This document shows positions 18,757-27,383 of a DNA stretch of 64,000 nt, piece by piece. Within the stretch, counting starts at the first letter, position 1. Every line of letters starts with the position of its first letter. Both the position numbers and the translations under genes were made by a program. The DNA is from Heyndrickxia sporothermodurans (GTDB lineage Bacteria; Bacillota; Bacilli; Bacillales; Bacillaceae_C): contig BORH01000010.1 in assembly GCA_018333075.1 (NCBI GenBank), positions 1 to 64,000 on the forward strand. The letters run 5' to 3'. Below the pieces are notes generated by a model. That model saw only the letters and a program-made list of their open reading frames with translations, had not been told where the DNA came from and did no database searches.

Positions 18757-18770
18757 CGAACGTTTGTTTC
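18757..18770. promoter_or_regulatory. LexA (SOS) box candidate in the recombinase promoter
   Basis: CGAACGTTTGTTTC matches the Bacillus LexA/DinR consensus CGAACRNRYGTTYC at 13 of 14 positions. On the minus strand it ends one base before a TATAAT, about 55 bp upstream of the recombinase RBS, so LexA binding would overlap the promoter. This suggests induction of the recombinase by DNA damage. Confidence 0.6.
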
Positions 18771-18968
18771 TGTTTCTACAAAAATGAAATCTATATATAA
18801 TAAGGAAAGAACTTGAGAATTTACTTATAAATTAGTACTTTCTAATAGCAATAAACATATATCATATACATAACATTTCCAGTAATATCAAACAAACTGA
18901 ATGCAGATATTAGATGATGAAAAGTAAAAATACTACTTTTTAATTCTCAATCGAGGAAGTGTTTAGAG

Positions 18969-19253
18969 TTGAATAACTGGATAACTGCTCTTTTCAATAT
19001 AAGGAAGAGACAGAATATTTTAAGTATGTTTGGGAGAAAAAGAAACAACAAAGGTATGATGTGGATGTCTATATTGGGATTAGGAATTAGTGCCGTTTTT
19101 TATGGTTTTAGAAGAAATAAAAATATGCTGAGTCCCATTCAAAACTTAATAAATAAATCTCCATTACGAAAAGCTAGTCAAATGCCAAATGCTGCAATAA
19201 TGGAGTTTTCAAAGGAATTAGTACCTGACAAAAAAACTCAATCAAACAAATAA
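18969..19253 (+). CDS. small protein of unknown function with one membrane segment
   Basis: 94 residues, divergent from the recombinase. TTG start chosen with GGAAG ~10 nt upstream. A basic N-terminus is followed by one hydrophobic stretch (MMWMSILGLGISAVFYGF) and a basic linker, weakly like the short YrzQ-type proteins. No DNA-binding motif, so it does not look like a recombination directionality factor despite its position. Followed by a terminator shared with the PAP2 gene. Confidence 0.6.
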   Translation: MNNWITALFNIRKRQNILSMFGRKRNNKGMMWMSILGLGISAVFYGFRRNKNMLSPIQNLINKSPLRKASQMPNAAIMEFSKELVPDKKTQSNK

Positions 19254-19266
19254 AGTATATACGGTT

Positions 19267-19304
19267 ACTCAGTGGGGTTATTTTTCATTCTCCACTGAGT
19301 TTTT
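19267..19304. terminator. bidirectional terminator
   Basis: ACTCAGTGG/CCACTGAGT stem with T and A runs, between converging genes; it overlaps the last codons of the PAP2 gene. Confidence 0.7.
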
Positions 19305-19805
19305 ATTTGTAAATTCACCTATAGTTTTATTTAAAACAATACTGGTTACTGAGGCAATAAATGCACTTCCAATAATATCAGATGGATAATGGTGTCCTAC
19401 CCAAATACGAGAGAAACCTGTCAATACTGACAATATCGACATGATTGAACCTAGGACACGGTTATAAAGAAAGATAGAAGTTGATATAGCAAACACCAGC
19501 ATAGTATGTTTACTTGGGAATGAAGAATCCATTTTTGAAGGAATAAGTAAGCCAACACGATGTTTCACGAATGGTCTTGGTTTAAAATAAAACACCTTAA
19601 TTATCAAGTGAATGAACAATGTAATTCCCGAAGATATCACTGCATGACAAGACACTTTTTTATAAGAATCATTTCTAAACCACATAAATATCAATACAAA
19701 AATATATACATAACGAATCTTTTTCGAAATGAATATCATCAATAAATCAATTGGAGAACAACGTCTTGAATGTTGATTGATTAACTTAAATATTATATGG
19801 TTCAT
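19278..19805 (-). CDS. PAP2-family undecaprenyl-diphosphatase (BcrC-like)
   Basis: 175 residues from the ATG at 19805, preferred because GAGGAG lies just upstream. Lipid-phosphatase signature: KVFYFKPRPF (motif 1), SFPSKHT (motif 2, catalytic His) and SRIWVGHHYPSDI (motif 3, nucleophile His and Asp), between five or so membrane helices. BcrC-type enzymes recycle undecaprenyl pyrophosphate for wall synthesis and give bacitracin tolerance. It is an extra copy carried in the gerE element. Confidence 0.88.
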   Translation of the reverse strand: MNHIIFKLINQHSRRCSPIDLLMIFISKKIRYVYIFVLIFMWFRNDSYKKVSCHAVISSGITLFIHLIIKVFYFKPRPFVKHRVGLLIPSKMDSSFPSKHTMLVFAISTSIFLYNRVLGSIMSILSVLTGFSRIWVGHHYPSDIIGSAFIASVTSIVLNKTIGEFTNKNSVENEK

Positions 19806-20345
19806 AAAGGTTATCTCCTCACTAAAAAGATACAAATAAATTTCCCTACAAAATAAGAAATATGTGTATTTACCTAAAAAAAGTAAAGCCCTTCCTGTAA
19901 AAAAGCTAAATAATCTGAAAAAAATATGTAAAATTACTTACTCTAATTATCTCACTCCTAATATAAATTGATTAAAATCGAAAGATCTAACTTTTTGATG
20001 AACGTTGGAGTAATAATAGTTTTAATATCATTCACTTTTTTATTCATATTCCATTAAATGGTTCGATTGCTGAACTTGCGGGTTAAGCAGGGATAATTTT
20101 ATTGTCGCTTGAGCAATCTAATATTGAAAATCATGAAATCTACACACCACAGAAAAGCCCCTCCAAACGGAAGGACTTTTCTATGGTGCTGGGTCTCATT
20201 ATTTGTCTTTATTTTTTAACTGAGAGAGTTAAAGAAGGGATGCTATAAATGTTATAAACCTAAATAGGACTGTTTTTTAATGAAAGTTTACGAATGAGAG
20301 TAGAAATTAAAACTCCTTCTATTTTATTGCTTATTTTGAAGATCA
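19806..20345. other. noncoding stretch with a hairpin
   Basis: No coding frame supported. A long hairpin at about 20144-20195 (CACCACAGAAAAG.CC.TCC pairing with GGA.GG.CTTTTCT.TGGTG) looks like a terminator. A degenerate copy of the palindromic repeat (ATTCCATTAAATGG then GATTGCTGAAC) is at about 20047-20076. Confidence 0.45.
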
Positions 20346-20972
20346 TTACATATTTGTTATTGCTTCATGTGTTGTCCATGTAGCACTACTGAAAACTTTA
20401 TAATTAGTAACTGCAGCATGAAAATCATTTTCGCTAATCGTGGCAGTTGCATCATAAACAACAGCTGTATTGAAACCATTTTCGATTAAATCTCTCATAT
20501 GTGATTCAACACATACGTTTGATAATACCCCAGCTAAAATTACTTGTTCTTTTCTGTGTTGCCTTAATTGATAGACTAAATCATTTGTCTGAGGGCTTGC
20601 CACCTTGTGTGGTGTTGCAATGACGGTTGTTTTGTCCCATATATAAGGGGCTAGTGATGGAACAAAATCGGCTTCTGGAGTTGGAGGAGTATATTGGTTT
20701 AATTTCTGATAAACATGCAAATTAATCAACATCTCTTGTTCTTTGCCTTTTAACTGCCAATTATAGTCATGTGGATATAAAAAATGCGGAGAAACAAAGA
20801 GTTGATAGCCTTTACTACGAGCTGTGCTTAAAAGTAGTTCTAAGTTGGCTAAAGTATTATTCTGTTTAATGTTATCCTTAGTCAAATGATATCCTCTTCC
20901 ACCAGGAGACAGAAAGTCATTTTGAGGGTCAGTAATAACAATTGCAGTGTTCGCAGGGTTTGTTTTAAACAT
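20346..20972 (-). CDS. isochorismatase-family cysteine hydrolase
   Basis: 208 residues from ATG at 20972, chosen for AAAGGTGGG upstream; the frame extends four codons further without a site. Catalytic triad: Asp in VITDPQNDF, Lys in TPHKVAS, Cys in LSNVCVESHMRDL with the adjacent cis-peptide region. The family covers isochorismatases, nicotinamidases and related amidohydrolases; the substrate cannot be told from sequence. Monocistronic in the gerE element. Confidence 0.88.
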   Translation of the reverse strand: MFKTNPANTAIVITDPQNDFLSPGGRGYHLTKDNIKQNNTLANLELLLSTARSKGYQLFVSPHFLYPHDYNWQLKGKEQEMLINLHVYQKLNQYTPPTPEADFVPSLAPYIWDKTTVIATPHKVASPQTNDLVYQLRQHRKEQVILAGVLSNVCVESHMRDLIENGFNTAVVYDATATISENDFHAAVTNYKVFSSATWTTHEAITNM

Positions 20973-21055
20973 TGTAGTCCCCACCTTTTGTTATGATTTC
21001 ACTTAAAGATTATACGAACTACATTGTTTAAAAATTCCTTAAGAAATGAAAATAT

Positions 21056-21097
21056 GAAATAATTCGCCCCTCTCGATTATGAGAAGGGCTTTTCTAT
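21056..21097 (+). terminator. hairpin repeated in the element (GCCCCTCTC type)
   Basis: CGCCCCTCTC-gattat-GAGAAGGGC followed by TTTTCT. A near-identical hairpin follows the repeat at 23156-23192. Intrinsic-terminator shape; the duplication suggests it travels with the repeats. Confidence 0.55.
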
Positions 21098-21121
21098 ATT
21101 GCGAGAGTTTATTTAATGATT

Positions 21122-21154
21122 TTATTGTTAAACTAATGCACCCGTTTGTTAAAT
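21122..21154. repeat. copy of the ~32-bp palindromic repeat family
   Basis: TTATTGTTAAACTAATGC followed by ACCCGTTTGTTAAATA, close to the copy at 37770. It lies at the 3' side of the HAAS-domain gene. Confidence 0.6.
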
Positions 21155-21174
21155 ACTTATTCAATGTCCTGTAA

Positions 21175-21933
21175 CTACATTGTCTTCCCTTTAATTCTTT
21201 CTCTGTTCCATAATATAAATAGATAGATTCCAATTAGAACAAAAGGTATTGTAGCGTTCAATATGGTCTTTGTTTTGTCTGGAAGAGCAGTCAAATTGAT
21301 AAATACTTCTGGTAAAAACAAGAGAATTGGAATAATAATAGTTGCCAAAGACTTACTCCATACAGCTATCCAAATGAAAATAATAGTTCCGCAAATGATT
21401 GCAACGATATTTCCAATCATTCCAAATTCAATGGTATTTGTGTTAATAGAGTTTTTTAAATAGAGAAGAGCCATAAATAATACAACTGGAAATATACCTG
21501 TTATCCCCAAAACTATCTGTTCTTTTATTTTAGATAAACGTCTACTTGAAACATATTTAAACACAATAGCTGTTGTAAGCAGGTAAAGTAGGAATATCAA
21601 TGGGTAACCAACTAAATCAATGATTGAGAATTCTAAAACACCACGAATTGCTTTACCCGTAATAATAAAAGTAAATGCTCCTAGCATAACGATTGGTATA
21701 TATTTAGTTAATCCCTTCAAATCAAAAGATATTTCATTTGCTACTTTCTCCATATACTCCTTAGGACTTTTGCCGATAATATCTTCTATATTTTTACCGT
21801 TCTTTTCAGCTTCATAAAGATGATCTTCTAATTCTTCAATGATTTCATTAATCTCTTTTTCATTTTTACCACTTGAAAATAAATACACTCTTAGATTTTC
21901 TAAAAAACCACGACTTTCCGTTGATATGTACAT
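21175..21933 (-). CDS. HAAS-domain integral membrane protein
   Basis: 252 residues. N-terminal ~70-residue HAAS-type helical domain (KEINEIIEELEDHLYEAEKNGK, SPKEYMEKVANEI) followed by about six membrane helices (~80-240). Such proteins are often encoded with a PadR regulator, as here, where the padR gene lies 5 bp upstream. Their role is poorly known; they may sense membrane or envelope signals. The pair is very likely one operon under PadR autocontrol. Confidence 0.8.
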   Translation of the reverse strand: MYISTESRGFLENLRVYLFSSGKNEKEINEIIEELEDHLYEAEKNGKNIEDIIGKSPKEYMEKVANEISFDLKGLTKYIPIVMLGAFTFIITGKAIRGVLEFSIIDLVGYPLIFLLYLLTTAIVFKYVSSRRLSKIKEQIVLGITGIFPVVLFMALLYLKNSINTNTIEFGMIGNIVAIICGTIIFIWIAVWSKSLATIIIPILLFLPEVFINLTALPDKTKTILNATIPFVLIGIYLFILWNRERIKGKTM

Positions 21934-21938
21934 ATTAG

Positions 21939-22265
21939 TTAATCTCCTTCCTTTAATAGCAGATTGACACTATTGGAGATAGCACCCCAATTCTTTTTAA
22001 ATTCTTCTAATTCTTCATAACCCTTCTCTGATAGGGAATAATATTTCCTCATTGGACCGCCTGAAGGTAGCTTTTTCTGACTTACTGTAACAAGACCTTC
22101 TTTTTTCATACGGAGCAACAAAGGATAAATACTTCCTTCACTAACCATCGTAAAGCCGTAATCACTCAACTTTTCTGTCATTTCATATCCGTAGGTTTCT
22201 TTTTTAGAAATAATCGAAAGTAGACATCCCTCTAAAATTCCTTTAAGTATTTGACTCGAAGACAA
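21939..22265 (-). CDS. PadR-family transcriptional regulator
   Basis: 108 residues starting at TTG after AAAGGAGGG. PadR winged helix: ILKGILEGCLLSIIS, KKETYGYEMTEKLSDYGF, and SEGSIYPLLLRMKKEGLV with the wing SGGPMRKYYSLSEKG, then a helical dimerisation tail. First gene of an operon with the HAAS membrane protein. Palindromic sites containing TTGCATTGCAA lie in its promoter region, the expected operator type for autorepression. Confidence 0.9.
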   Translation of the reverse strand: MSSSQILKGILEGCLLSIISKKETYGYEMTEKLSDYGFTMVSEGSIYPLLLRMKKEGLVTVSQKKLPSGGPMRKYYSLSEKGYEELEEFKKNWGAISNSVNLLLKEGD

Positions 22266-22293
22266 TTAGTACCCTCCTTTGAAGATTTCACCA

Positions 22294-22352
22294 AACTAAC
22301 TTGCAATGCAAGATAGTTGAGTAAATAAAAAAGAACTACCTTGCATTACAAC
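22294..22352. promoter_or_regulatory. probable PadR operators upstream of padR
   Basis: A 25-bp near-perfect palindrome, AACTAACTTGCA then ATGCAAGATAGTT (22294-22318), and a second imperfect copy, AACTACCTTGCATTACAA (22334-22351), about 40 bp apart, upstream of the padR start. Both share ACTANCTTGCA. Probable sites where PadR represses its own operon. Confidence 0.65.
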
Positions 22353-23121
22353 ACAATTGAAGATTACCATATTTTGAAAAGTAGTTCAAGTTATTTATAT
22401 TAAATTGAATTGTTTTAAAAAATGGAAAATATGTTGTAGATAAAAGCTAAACTCACACAATCTTCTTCATTAACAACTTTAGTAAAAATAGATTGAGACA
22501 TTTCTTCTAATGAATCTTTTGTTAATCGTTAGGGGCTGAGTAATGAATCTAATCCTAGAACTACTGATATCAAAAAACTGTAATTTTTTTTCTCATTTTC
22601 CTTAATTACTCGCCTTTTTCCAAATTAAGTTACATAATTATAATATATTATCATAAGTAAATTTTTAATATATAACTGTTTTTTCAGAAAAATAGGTATT
22701 TTTGACTAAGGACAAAGTTACTAACATTATAATGAATATTATAGGGGTTGGATGTCTAATACGGCTATTTTCCTTAGAAGAAGCTGAAAGGAAACCAACG
22801 TTCATCTTATACCGAAGGGTGTGCTCTGCTCTATAAGAGAGTATTACATTTTTTCTTCTTCACGTAGCAGTTTAGTAAAAAAAAGAAAGATTTATTATTT
22901 GTCTAAATGAATTAGTTAGATAAAGGAAAATATGGGGGTGTCATATATAAAAAAAGCCTATTTGATTACATAAAGGTTGCAAGTCTTGTTATAATAGCTG
23001 TTAGTTTAGCTTCTATTGCTTGGAATTCCTCGAAGGAAATTTCATTTCTCCAAGGAATTGAATAAAATTTAAGAAGCATTTATGAAATACTGAGTAATCA
23101 TTAATAATGATTAAATAATGG
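22353..23121. other. gene-poor stretch; possible frameshifted small membrane protein at 22938-23065
   Basis: No intact gene seen. On the plus strand GTG at 22938 opens a frame SYIKK that hits a stop after 12 codons, but one extra A in the 7-A run would join it to SLFDYIKVASLVIIAVSLA then SIAWNSSKEISFLQGIE, a plausible one-helix protein. It may be a small pseudogene or a slippage-dependent product. Confidence 0.3.
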
Positions 23122-23159
23122 TTATTCTTCAACTAGCGGATGCTTTAGTTGAAGAATAA
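23122..23159. repeat. palindromic repeat family, well-preserved copy
   Basis: TTATTCTTCAACTA-gcggatgct-TTAGTTGAAGAATAA: 14-15 bp arms around a short loop. Directly followed by the GCCCCTCTC-type hairpin (23160-23192). Confidence 0.75.
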
Positions 23160-23247
23160 TTCGCCCCTCTCAATTTTGAGAAGGGCTTTTTACTTGGAGG
23201 TAAATCTAGAGGACATCACTAATATTTGCATATTCCGTTAAATTATC

Positions 23248-23621
23248 CTACTTCACCCTAATTTTTTGTTTAGGATAGATGAAATTTATATCCTTGATAT
23301 TTTTATCTAGCTGCCTAATAGCACTCACAGAAGTTATATATTCTTTGGCTATTTTGGATAACACTTCACCTTTTTAACAATGTGGTAAGTTGGCTTTGAA
23401 CTATCCTTTACTGTTTCATTCGGATTAATCCAGCTTCCTAGTACACCTTTCTTTGTTGTAACATTAATCATTCCATTTAATCTGTTGTAATCATAATATG
23501 TGCCTGGAACTACAGTTGTCTTTTTATTCTTTTTGGCTTTTGCATCAGCTGCGGTTGAGTAACCACTGAGTTTTTTTAGTTTATATGTTTCATTTTTTGA
23601 TTTCAGCTTTTGTTTTCTCAA
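23248..23621 (-). pseudogene. C-terminal remnant of a phage endolysin/amidase with LysM, frameshifted
   Basis: Residues YSTAADAKAKK, YYDYNRLNGMINVT and GSWINP are the wall-binding part of Bacillus phage N-acetylmuramoyl-L-alanine amidases. YHIVKK then breaks frame near 23372; the other frame continues KGEVLSKIAKEYITSV to IYPKQKIRVK and stops at 23248, a LysM domain. The catalytic N-terminus is absent. It abuts the terminase remnant, so a deletion has removed the prophage structural genes that should lie between. Confidence 0.8.
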
Positions 23622-24200
23622 CCCCTAGCCGCATCTGCTCAAGTTTTAATCGAGGCTCATCGTTTTCATGAGTTAGATCATTAAATTGGTTAATCAATGT
23701 TCTTAATTCAGACATTGCCCTAGATTGAGCATTTAAGAATGCTGCCTGACGATCCCAAGCGAATTGGAATTCGTAATCTTCTTCAGATACTTGTTTCTCA
23801 AATCCTCCACCTTGATCTTTAGGTAGCTCAAAGTACTCATATTTTGCTTTCTTGAGCTCTTTTATCATTTCATTTTTAACTCTCTACAAACATGATTTTT
23901 TGAGCACGGATAATGGCAGCATATTGAATTTGAATTTGATCCCATAGTAAATCTGCAGGAGAATGTTCATTGGCTATCCATGATCTCTAATGTTTCATCT
24001 GGAAGGAACTTAGAGAAAAAAGCATGTGTAACTGCATTCTGATTTCCTTTTGGTGCAGCTCCCCCACGATTCCCTTTTGGTGCACCTATCTTTATTGTGT
24101 GCACACTTTTTTCTTTGGGTGCACCCCTATCTCGATTCCAACCAAAACGTTTTTTCCAGGACTTTACGGTATTGAGGGACACACCATATTTTTCTGCCAT
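23590..24200 (-). pseudogene. phage terminase small subunit (PBSX XtmA / skin YqaS-like), two frameshifts
   Basis: N-terminal part: [20 protein letters not shown] helix-turn-helix, repeated GAPKGN motifs and [14 protein letters not shown]. After a frameshift near 23975 the reading continues [20 protein letters not shown] to KIMFVES; after another at ~23885 it continues KNEMIKELKKAKYEYFELPK to EQMRLGVEKTKAEI. Together it spans a nearly full small terminase subunit, which binds packaging sites on phage DNA. Broken, hence non-functional. No large subunit follows. Confidence 0.85.
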
Positions 24201-24329
24201 CTTACATCACCTGCCACCTCCGAGTAGTGTTTGTTTTGCAGCAATAGAAAAAGCACCCAAAATTCGAGTGCTCTACTTATTAAAATTTATGGTTTTCGTG
24301 AAATTGTTCTTAGCTTTTTCTTACTTATT

Positions 24330-24506
24330 CTATTCAACTTTTTGTACAGAACAAATATTACATGGATTGATATATATATCATCGAACTTTAATAATACAT
24401 TTAATGTAACACTACCGATTGGAGTTTTTGTTGCTTTAATAAAATCATCAATGTAAATATCAAAAATGAATTCTTCACCATTATTCATTTTCACTTTTGT
24501 TCTCAT
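24330..24506 (-). CDS. small hypothetical protein (58 aa)
   Basis: ATG at 24506 with GAGAGGTG upstream, ending TAG at 24330. Sequence begins MRTKVKMNNGEEFIFDIYID and ends NICSVQKVE; beta-rich, no membrane segment or known domain. Its place before the terminase remnant suggests a small prophage protein. Good RBS and open frame support it. Confidence 0.55.
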   Translation of the reverse strand: MRTKVKMNNGEEFIFDIYIDDFIKATKTPIGSVTLNVLLKFDDIYINPCNICSVQKVE

Positions 24507-24711
24507 ATTAATTCACCTCTCTTTCATCAATTGATTTCGACATAAAAATGCAATATTCCTACTTAAAAATAGGTCAAAACAAATACTTAGACGAAGGGTT
24601 GAGCTTATTTACTAGCTTTAATATGGGATGTTTATTTACCAACATCATCACAACCTTCGTTAGTTTTGTTTATTTTGGACAAATAAAAAAGCACCACAAT
24701 TTTGAAGTGCT

Positions 24712-24933
24712 TTAACTTCTTTTATTACTTTTTCTAGCAAAATAAAGGAAAACTAGTTGAATTAGAACAACAATTATAAATACAATACCCAAAATAGCAA
24801 ATGATATCATTCTTATTTCAGGAGTTTGAACTGCACCTGCACCGTCAACTTTTCTTACCCCAATAAATACTGCTCCAGTAGCAAAAATGAATAGCCACAC
24901 AATATTAATAAACCACCAAATTTTCATTTTCAT
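24712..24933 (-). CDS. small two-helix membrane protein (DUF3923-like)
   Basis: 73 residues with two membrane helices (WWFINIVWLFIFATGAVFIG and AILGIVFIIVVLIQLVFLYF) around VDGAGAVQTPEIRM, a pattern I associate with DUF3923. Function unknown. A GC-poor hairpin after its stop may be its terminator. Confidence 0.65.
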   Translation of the reverse strand: MKMKIWWFINIVWLFIFATGAVFIGVRKVDGAGAVQTPEIRMISFAILGIVFIIVVLIQLVFLYFARKSNKRS

Positions 24934-25069
24934 ATAAACATCTTCTTTCTCAGAAATCTATCAATCCCTATCTTATTAGCCGCATTGAGGGTTTGCGACC
25001 CCTTTTTGTTTGTCGGGATAACGACTCCTTTTACTCATTTCGACAAAAGTATATAATTCCCTGCAACTT

Positions 25070-25279
25070 TTACCCTAAAATAATTCCATTCATTTTAAAA
25101 AATACAAATAATAGTATTAGAATTGAAATTATACTAGCTATATAATTAGGTAATTTAATTTTTGCCAATATCCATTTAACAATTAGTCCTACTGCTAATG
25201 GCACAAAAATAATAATTGCAAGTCGAAAGGCCATATGATTAATTTGACCTTTAAATGGACTGAAATCAATTTTTTCCAC
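25070..25279 (-). CDS. small hypothetical membrane protein (69 aa)
   Basis: Two predicted membrane helices (AIIIFVPLAVGLIVKWILA and IASIISILILLFVFF) after a short polar N-terminus. No family recognised and no clear strong RBS. A hairpin (CCCCGATTTATATATCGGAG) lies just upstream at 25288-25307. Confidence 0.45.
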   Translation of the reverse strand: MEKIDFSPFKGQINHMAFRLAIIIFVPLAVGLIVKWILAKIKLPNYIASIISILILLFVFFKMNGIILG

Positions 25280-25316
25280 TTAAACAGCCCCGATTTATAT
25301 ATCGGAGTTTTTAAAC

Positions 25317-25345
25317 AATTTTAAAACCCCACTGCAAGGTGGAGT
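25317..25345. terminator. terminator-like hairpin
   Basis: AAAACCCCAC-tgcaa-GGTGGAGTTTT with flanking A and T runs, usable on either strand. Confidence 0.55.
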
Positions 25346-25421
25346 TTTTTGACTATAAATTCAATTATAAACAGTGAGTAAGTTCTACTCCCCGACCTGC
25401 CTTTGAGTTTATCATGCGGAT

Positions 25422-25844
25422 TTATTCCTTTGGAACATTCGGAACAAATGCATTAAACAATTGGTCTATTATTTTATCTCTTATTCGTCTGATATGTGAA
25501 TGAGATAACCCCATATACATTCCAATCCATCGATAACTCTTCCCTTCTAACAACCAGTAAAGAACTTTACTTTCCCGTTCATTACTAATTAAATACATAC
25601 AGTCTTGAATGATTTGTACTTTTTCCTCATATTGAGCGATTTTGGAATAACGTTTTTCCCTTCGAATTGTTTCTTTATAAACAGGGTCACTAGTTAAACC
25701 TTTTGGTTTAGGTAAAGTAGCTTCAATTCCATGCTGAGCAGTTAAGCCTCCTCCTACATCCTTCATAGAATCTCTTAAAATCTTTATTTAGTTTAACATC
25801 CAATGATAATTTTTTAAGATATTCTCAAATTTTTTTCTATTCAT
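25422..25844 (-). pseudogene. phage late-gene regulator (ArpU/Xpf-like), interrupted by a nonsense codon
   Basis: Starting at ATG 25844 the frame reads MNRKKFENILKNYHWMLN, hits TAA at 25788-25790, then continues in the same frame IKILRDSMKDVGGGLTAQHG to a C-terminal sigma-region-4-like helix-turn-helix (VLYWLLEGKSYRWIGMYMG, HIRRIRDKIIDQL). Skin and PBSX prophages carry such positive regulators of late genes upstream of terS, as here. A single base change made the stop. A shortened product from ATG 25766 (114 aa) would keep the HTH. Confidence 0.7.
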
Positions 25845-25877
25845 CGTCCATTCCTTCAATCTCCGCCTTTTCCTCTT

Positions 25878-26033
25878 CTATATGTTGGCATATTCATCCC
25901 CATGAGGTTCTTTAATCTCATTTTCTGATAAAACTTCTGATTTCCTCATCTGAGACTTCGTACGACCATTTTTAATCAAAGCTTTATGTTGTTTCTCATA
26001 TTGTTTTAGTTGCTCTTTTAGAGTCTTTCTCAT
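25878..26033 (-). CDS. small charged hypothetical protein (51 aa), phage-type
   Basis: ATG at 26033 after AAGAAGGGG; reads MRKTLKEQLKQYEKQHKALI to KEPHGDEYANI. Lysine- and glutamate-rich, probably helical, cytoplasmic. Position just upstream of the Xpf-like regulator fits a minor prophage gene. The end may be a truncation, since charged sequence continues in another frame. Confidence 0.4.
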   Translation of the reverse strand: MRKTLKEQLKQYEKQHKALIKNGRTKSQMRKSEVLSENEIKEPHGDEYANI

Positions 26034-26136
26034 TACTTCATCCCCTTCTTTTACAAATAAAATAGGACACCAAGCTCTAAAGCAGCTATAAAGCTACTCT
26101 AAAGTTCAGTGTCCTCCAGTTGGCTGATAGAACAAA

Positions 26137-26676
26137 TTAAAAATTTATTATTTTTGTTATAACTTTTTTACTGCTAACACTACCATTATGAACAGAATAA
26201 ATGAATTTAAAATATTCAGTATTTCTTAACAGTTCAATGTTTTCACTATGGAAATCAATTCTTAATCGTTTTTTTATTAACTCGTTCGGTCCTATATTAA
26301 AATACTCTAAGTTATCATAATGTATTGAGTCTTTACTGACTTTTCGAGTATCCAAATCTTGAGGTATTATTTTTTGAATTTCGTTATCGTTATTATCGCA
26401 AAGCCTTATCTCTATATCATTAACACTCTGGTAACTTTCAGAGTTATTAAAAAAATCTACAATAATTTCAATAGAAGCTCCACTTGCCTCAGAAAGTTTA
26501 TCAGTTTCTTCTCCAAATTCATTTTTAGTAAACTCGAATTTTGTATCAACTACATTACTTGTTACCTTTCCTGTTTTCCTTAAAATATGGGTAACAATTA
26601 AAGTTAGTAATGAACCCAGAACTGCTCCTATCATCCCTTCAAACGATTTTATTAGATCAAAAATCTCCTTAGTCAA
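26137..26676 (-). CDS. hypothetical protein with N-terminal membrane anchor (179 aa)
   Basis: One membrane helix (~15-32, MIGAVLGSLLTLIVTHILRK) followed by a beta-rich soluble domain (~45-179) with alternating charged and hydrophobic strands ending SSKKVITKIINF. No family recognised. It starts one base after the stop of the 98-aa gene upstream, so they form a two-gene unit. Intact, unlike the prophage genes around it. Confidence 0.6.
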   Translation of the reverse strand: MTKEIFDLIKSFEGMIGAVLGSLLTLIVTHILRKTGKVTSNVVDTKFEFTKNEFGEETDKLSEASGASIEIIVDFFNNSESYQSVNDIEIRLCDNNDNEIQKIIPQDLDTRKVSKDSIHYDNLEYFNIGPNELIKKRLRIDFHSENIELLRNTEYFKFIYSVHNGSVSSKKVITKIINF

Positions 26677-26973
26677 TCAAAACTCCTCCCCCTCATCCCA
26701 CTTTACACGCTTAATCTTGCCTTGATGTGTGACAATTTTCGTTTCACCATGTAGAGGTAATTCGGTCAACTTAGCCATCCCTTCACTCACCACTATGGCA
26801 AAACTTCCCCTTAATTCCATTATATCAACATCTAGTTTCATAGTTCTAGGATTTATTTCTATATCTTTTAGTCTCACCAGGACCCCTCCTAATGTGGTAA
26901 AATAAAGTTGGCTGCCGGGAGAGATCCTGTCTTTTTTATTTTTTCTAGCTATTTTCAATTTAACATCCTTCAT
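26677..26973 (-). CDS. hypothetical protein (98 aa)
   Basis: Basic N-terminus (MKDVKLKIARKNKKDRISPG) then beta-rich sequence LYFTTLGGVLVRLKDIEI to HQGKIKRVKWDEGEEF. No signal peptide. The C-terminal GETKIVTHQGKIKRV resembles a short phage-type module but I cannot name it. Directly upstream of the anchored protein. Confidence 0.55.
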   Translation of the reverse strand: MKDVKLKIARKNKKDRISPGSQLYFTTLGGVLVRLKDIEINPRTMKLDVDIMELRGSFAIVVSEGMAKLTELPLHGETKIVTHQGKIKRVKWDEGEEF

Positions 26974-27092
26974 TCAGTTCATATGACCTATTCATTTTAT
27001 ACATTTTATTAGAAATTCGATTTCATTAAATTTGATTCCCACTATACTATCCCCATTTTTGGTATAATAATCCATGTGGGGAGGTGTTAATT

Positions 27093-27383
27093 ATGGTAGT
27101 TAGAAAACCCGGTAAGAAAATTAAGGAATATTTATCTATGCTTGGTTCTTTCTATCAAATTAAAATTATTGATCTAGAATACTGCATTTATCGTGATTTA
27201 CATAATGGATACGATATCGAGGTCAATGGTCTCGATAACGCTTGTAAGAATTTCATACCGGATATACAAGTTTGGAATACTAATAATGGAACAAGAATCA
27301 TAGAAAGTATAAATGATATTCAATCCTTTGATGATTTAAAAACAACACTCGATCAATTAGTTACTAAGTATTCCGTATCTTAA
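27093..27383 (+). CDS. hypothetical protein (96 aa)
   Basis: ATG at 27093 chosen for GGGGAGG 8 nt upstream; a TATAAT at 27063 fits a promoter. Basic start (MVVRKPGKKIKEYLSML) then a mixed alpha/beta sequence with Y-I-Y-R-D and a C-terminal helix FDDLKTTLDQLVTKY. No domain recognised. Short, intact and monocistronic. Confidence 0.6.
   Translation: MVVRKPGKKIKEYLSMLGSFYQIKIIDLEYCIYRDLHNGYDIEVNGLDNACKNFIPDIQVWNTNNGTRIIESINDIQSFDDLKTTLDQLVTKYSVS

Noticed and set aside
18700-18960. sigma-E or sigma-K promoter for the recombinase
   Set aside because: CATAATGT and CATATACAT are only partial -10 matches and no correctly spaced -35 was found; the TATAAT with the LexA-like box is the better candidate.
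21039-21233. 64-codon minus-strand frame overlapping the 3' end of the HAAS-domain gene
   Set aside because: It shares sequence with a well-supported gene in another frame and has no RBS or domain.
24097-24456. 119-codon plus-strand frame over the terminase remnant
   Set aside because: Antisense to the recognisable terS and to a small gene with a good RBS; no motif.
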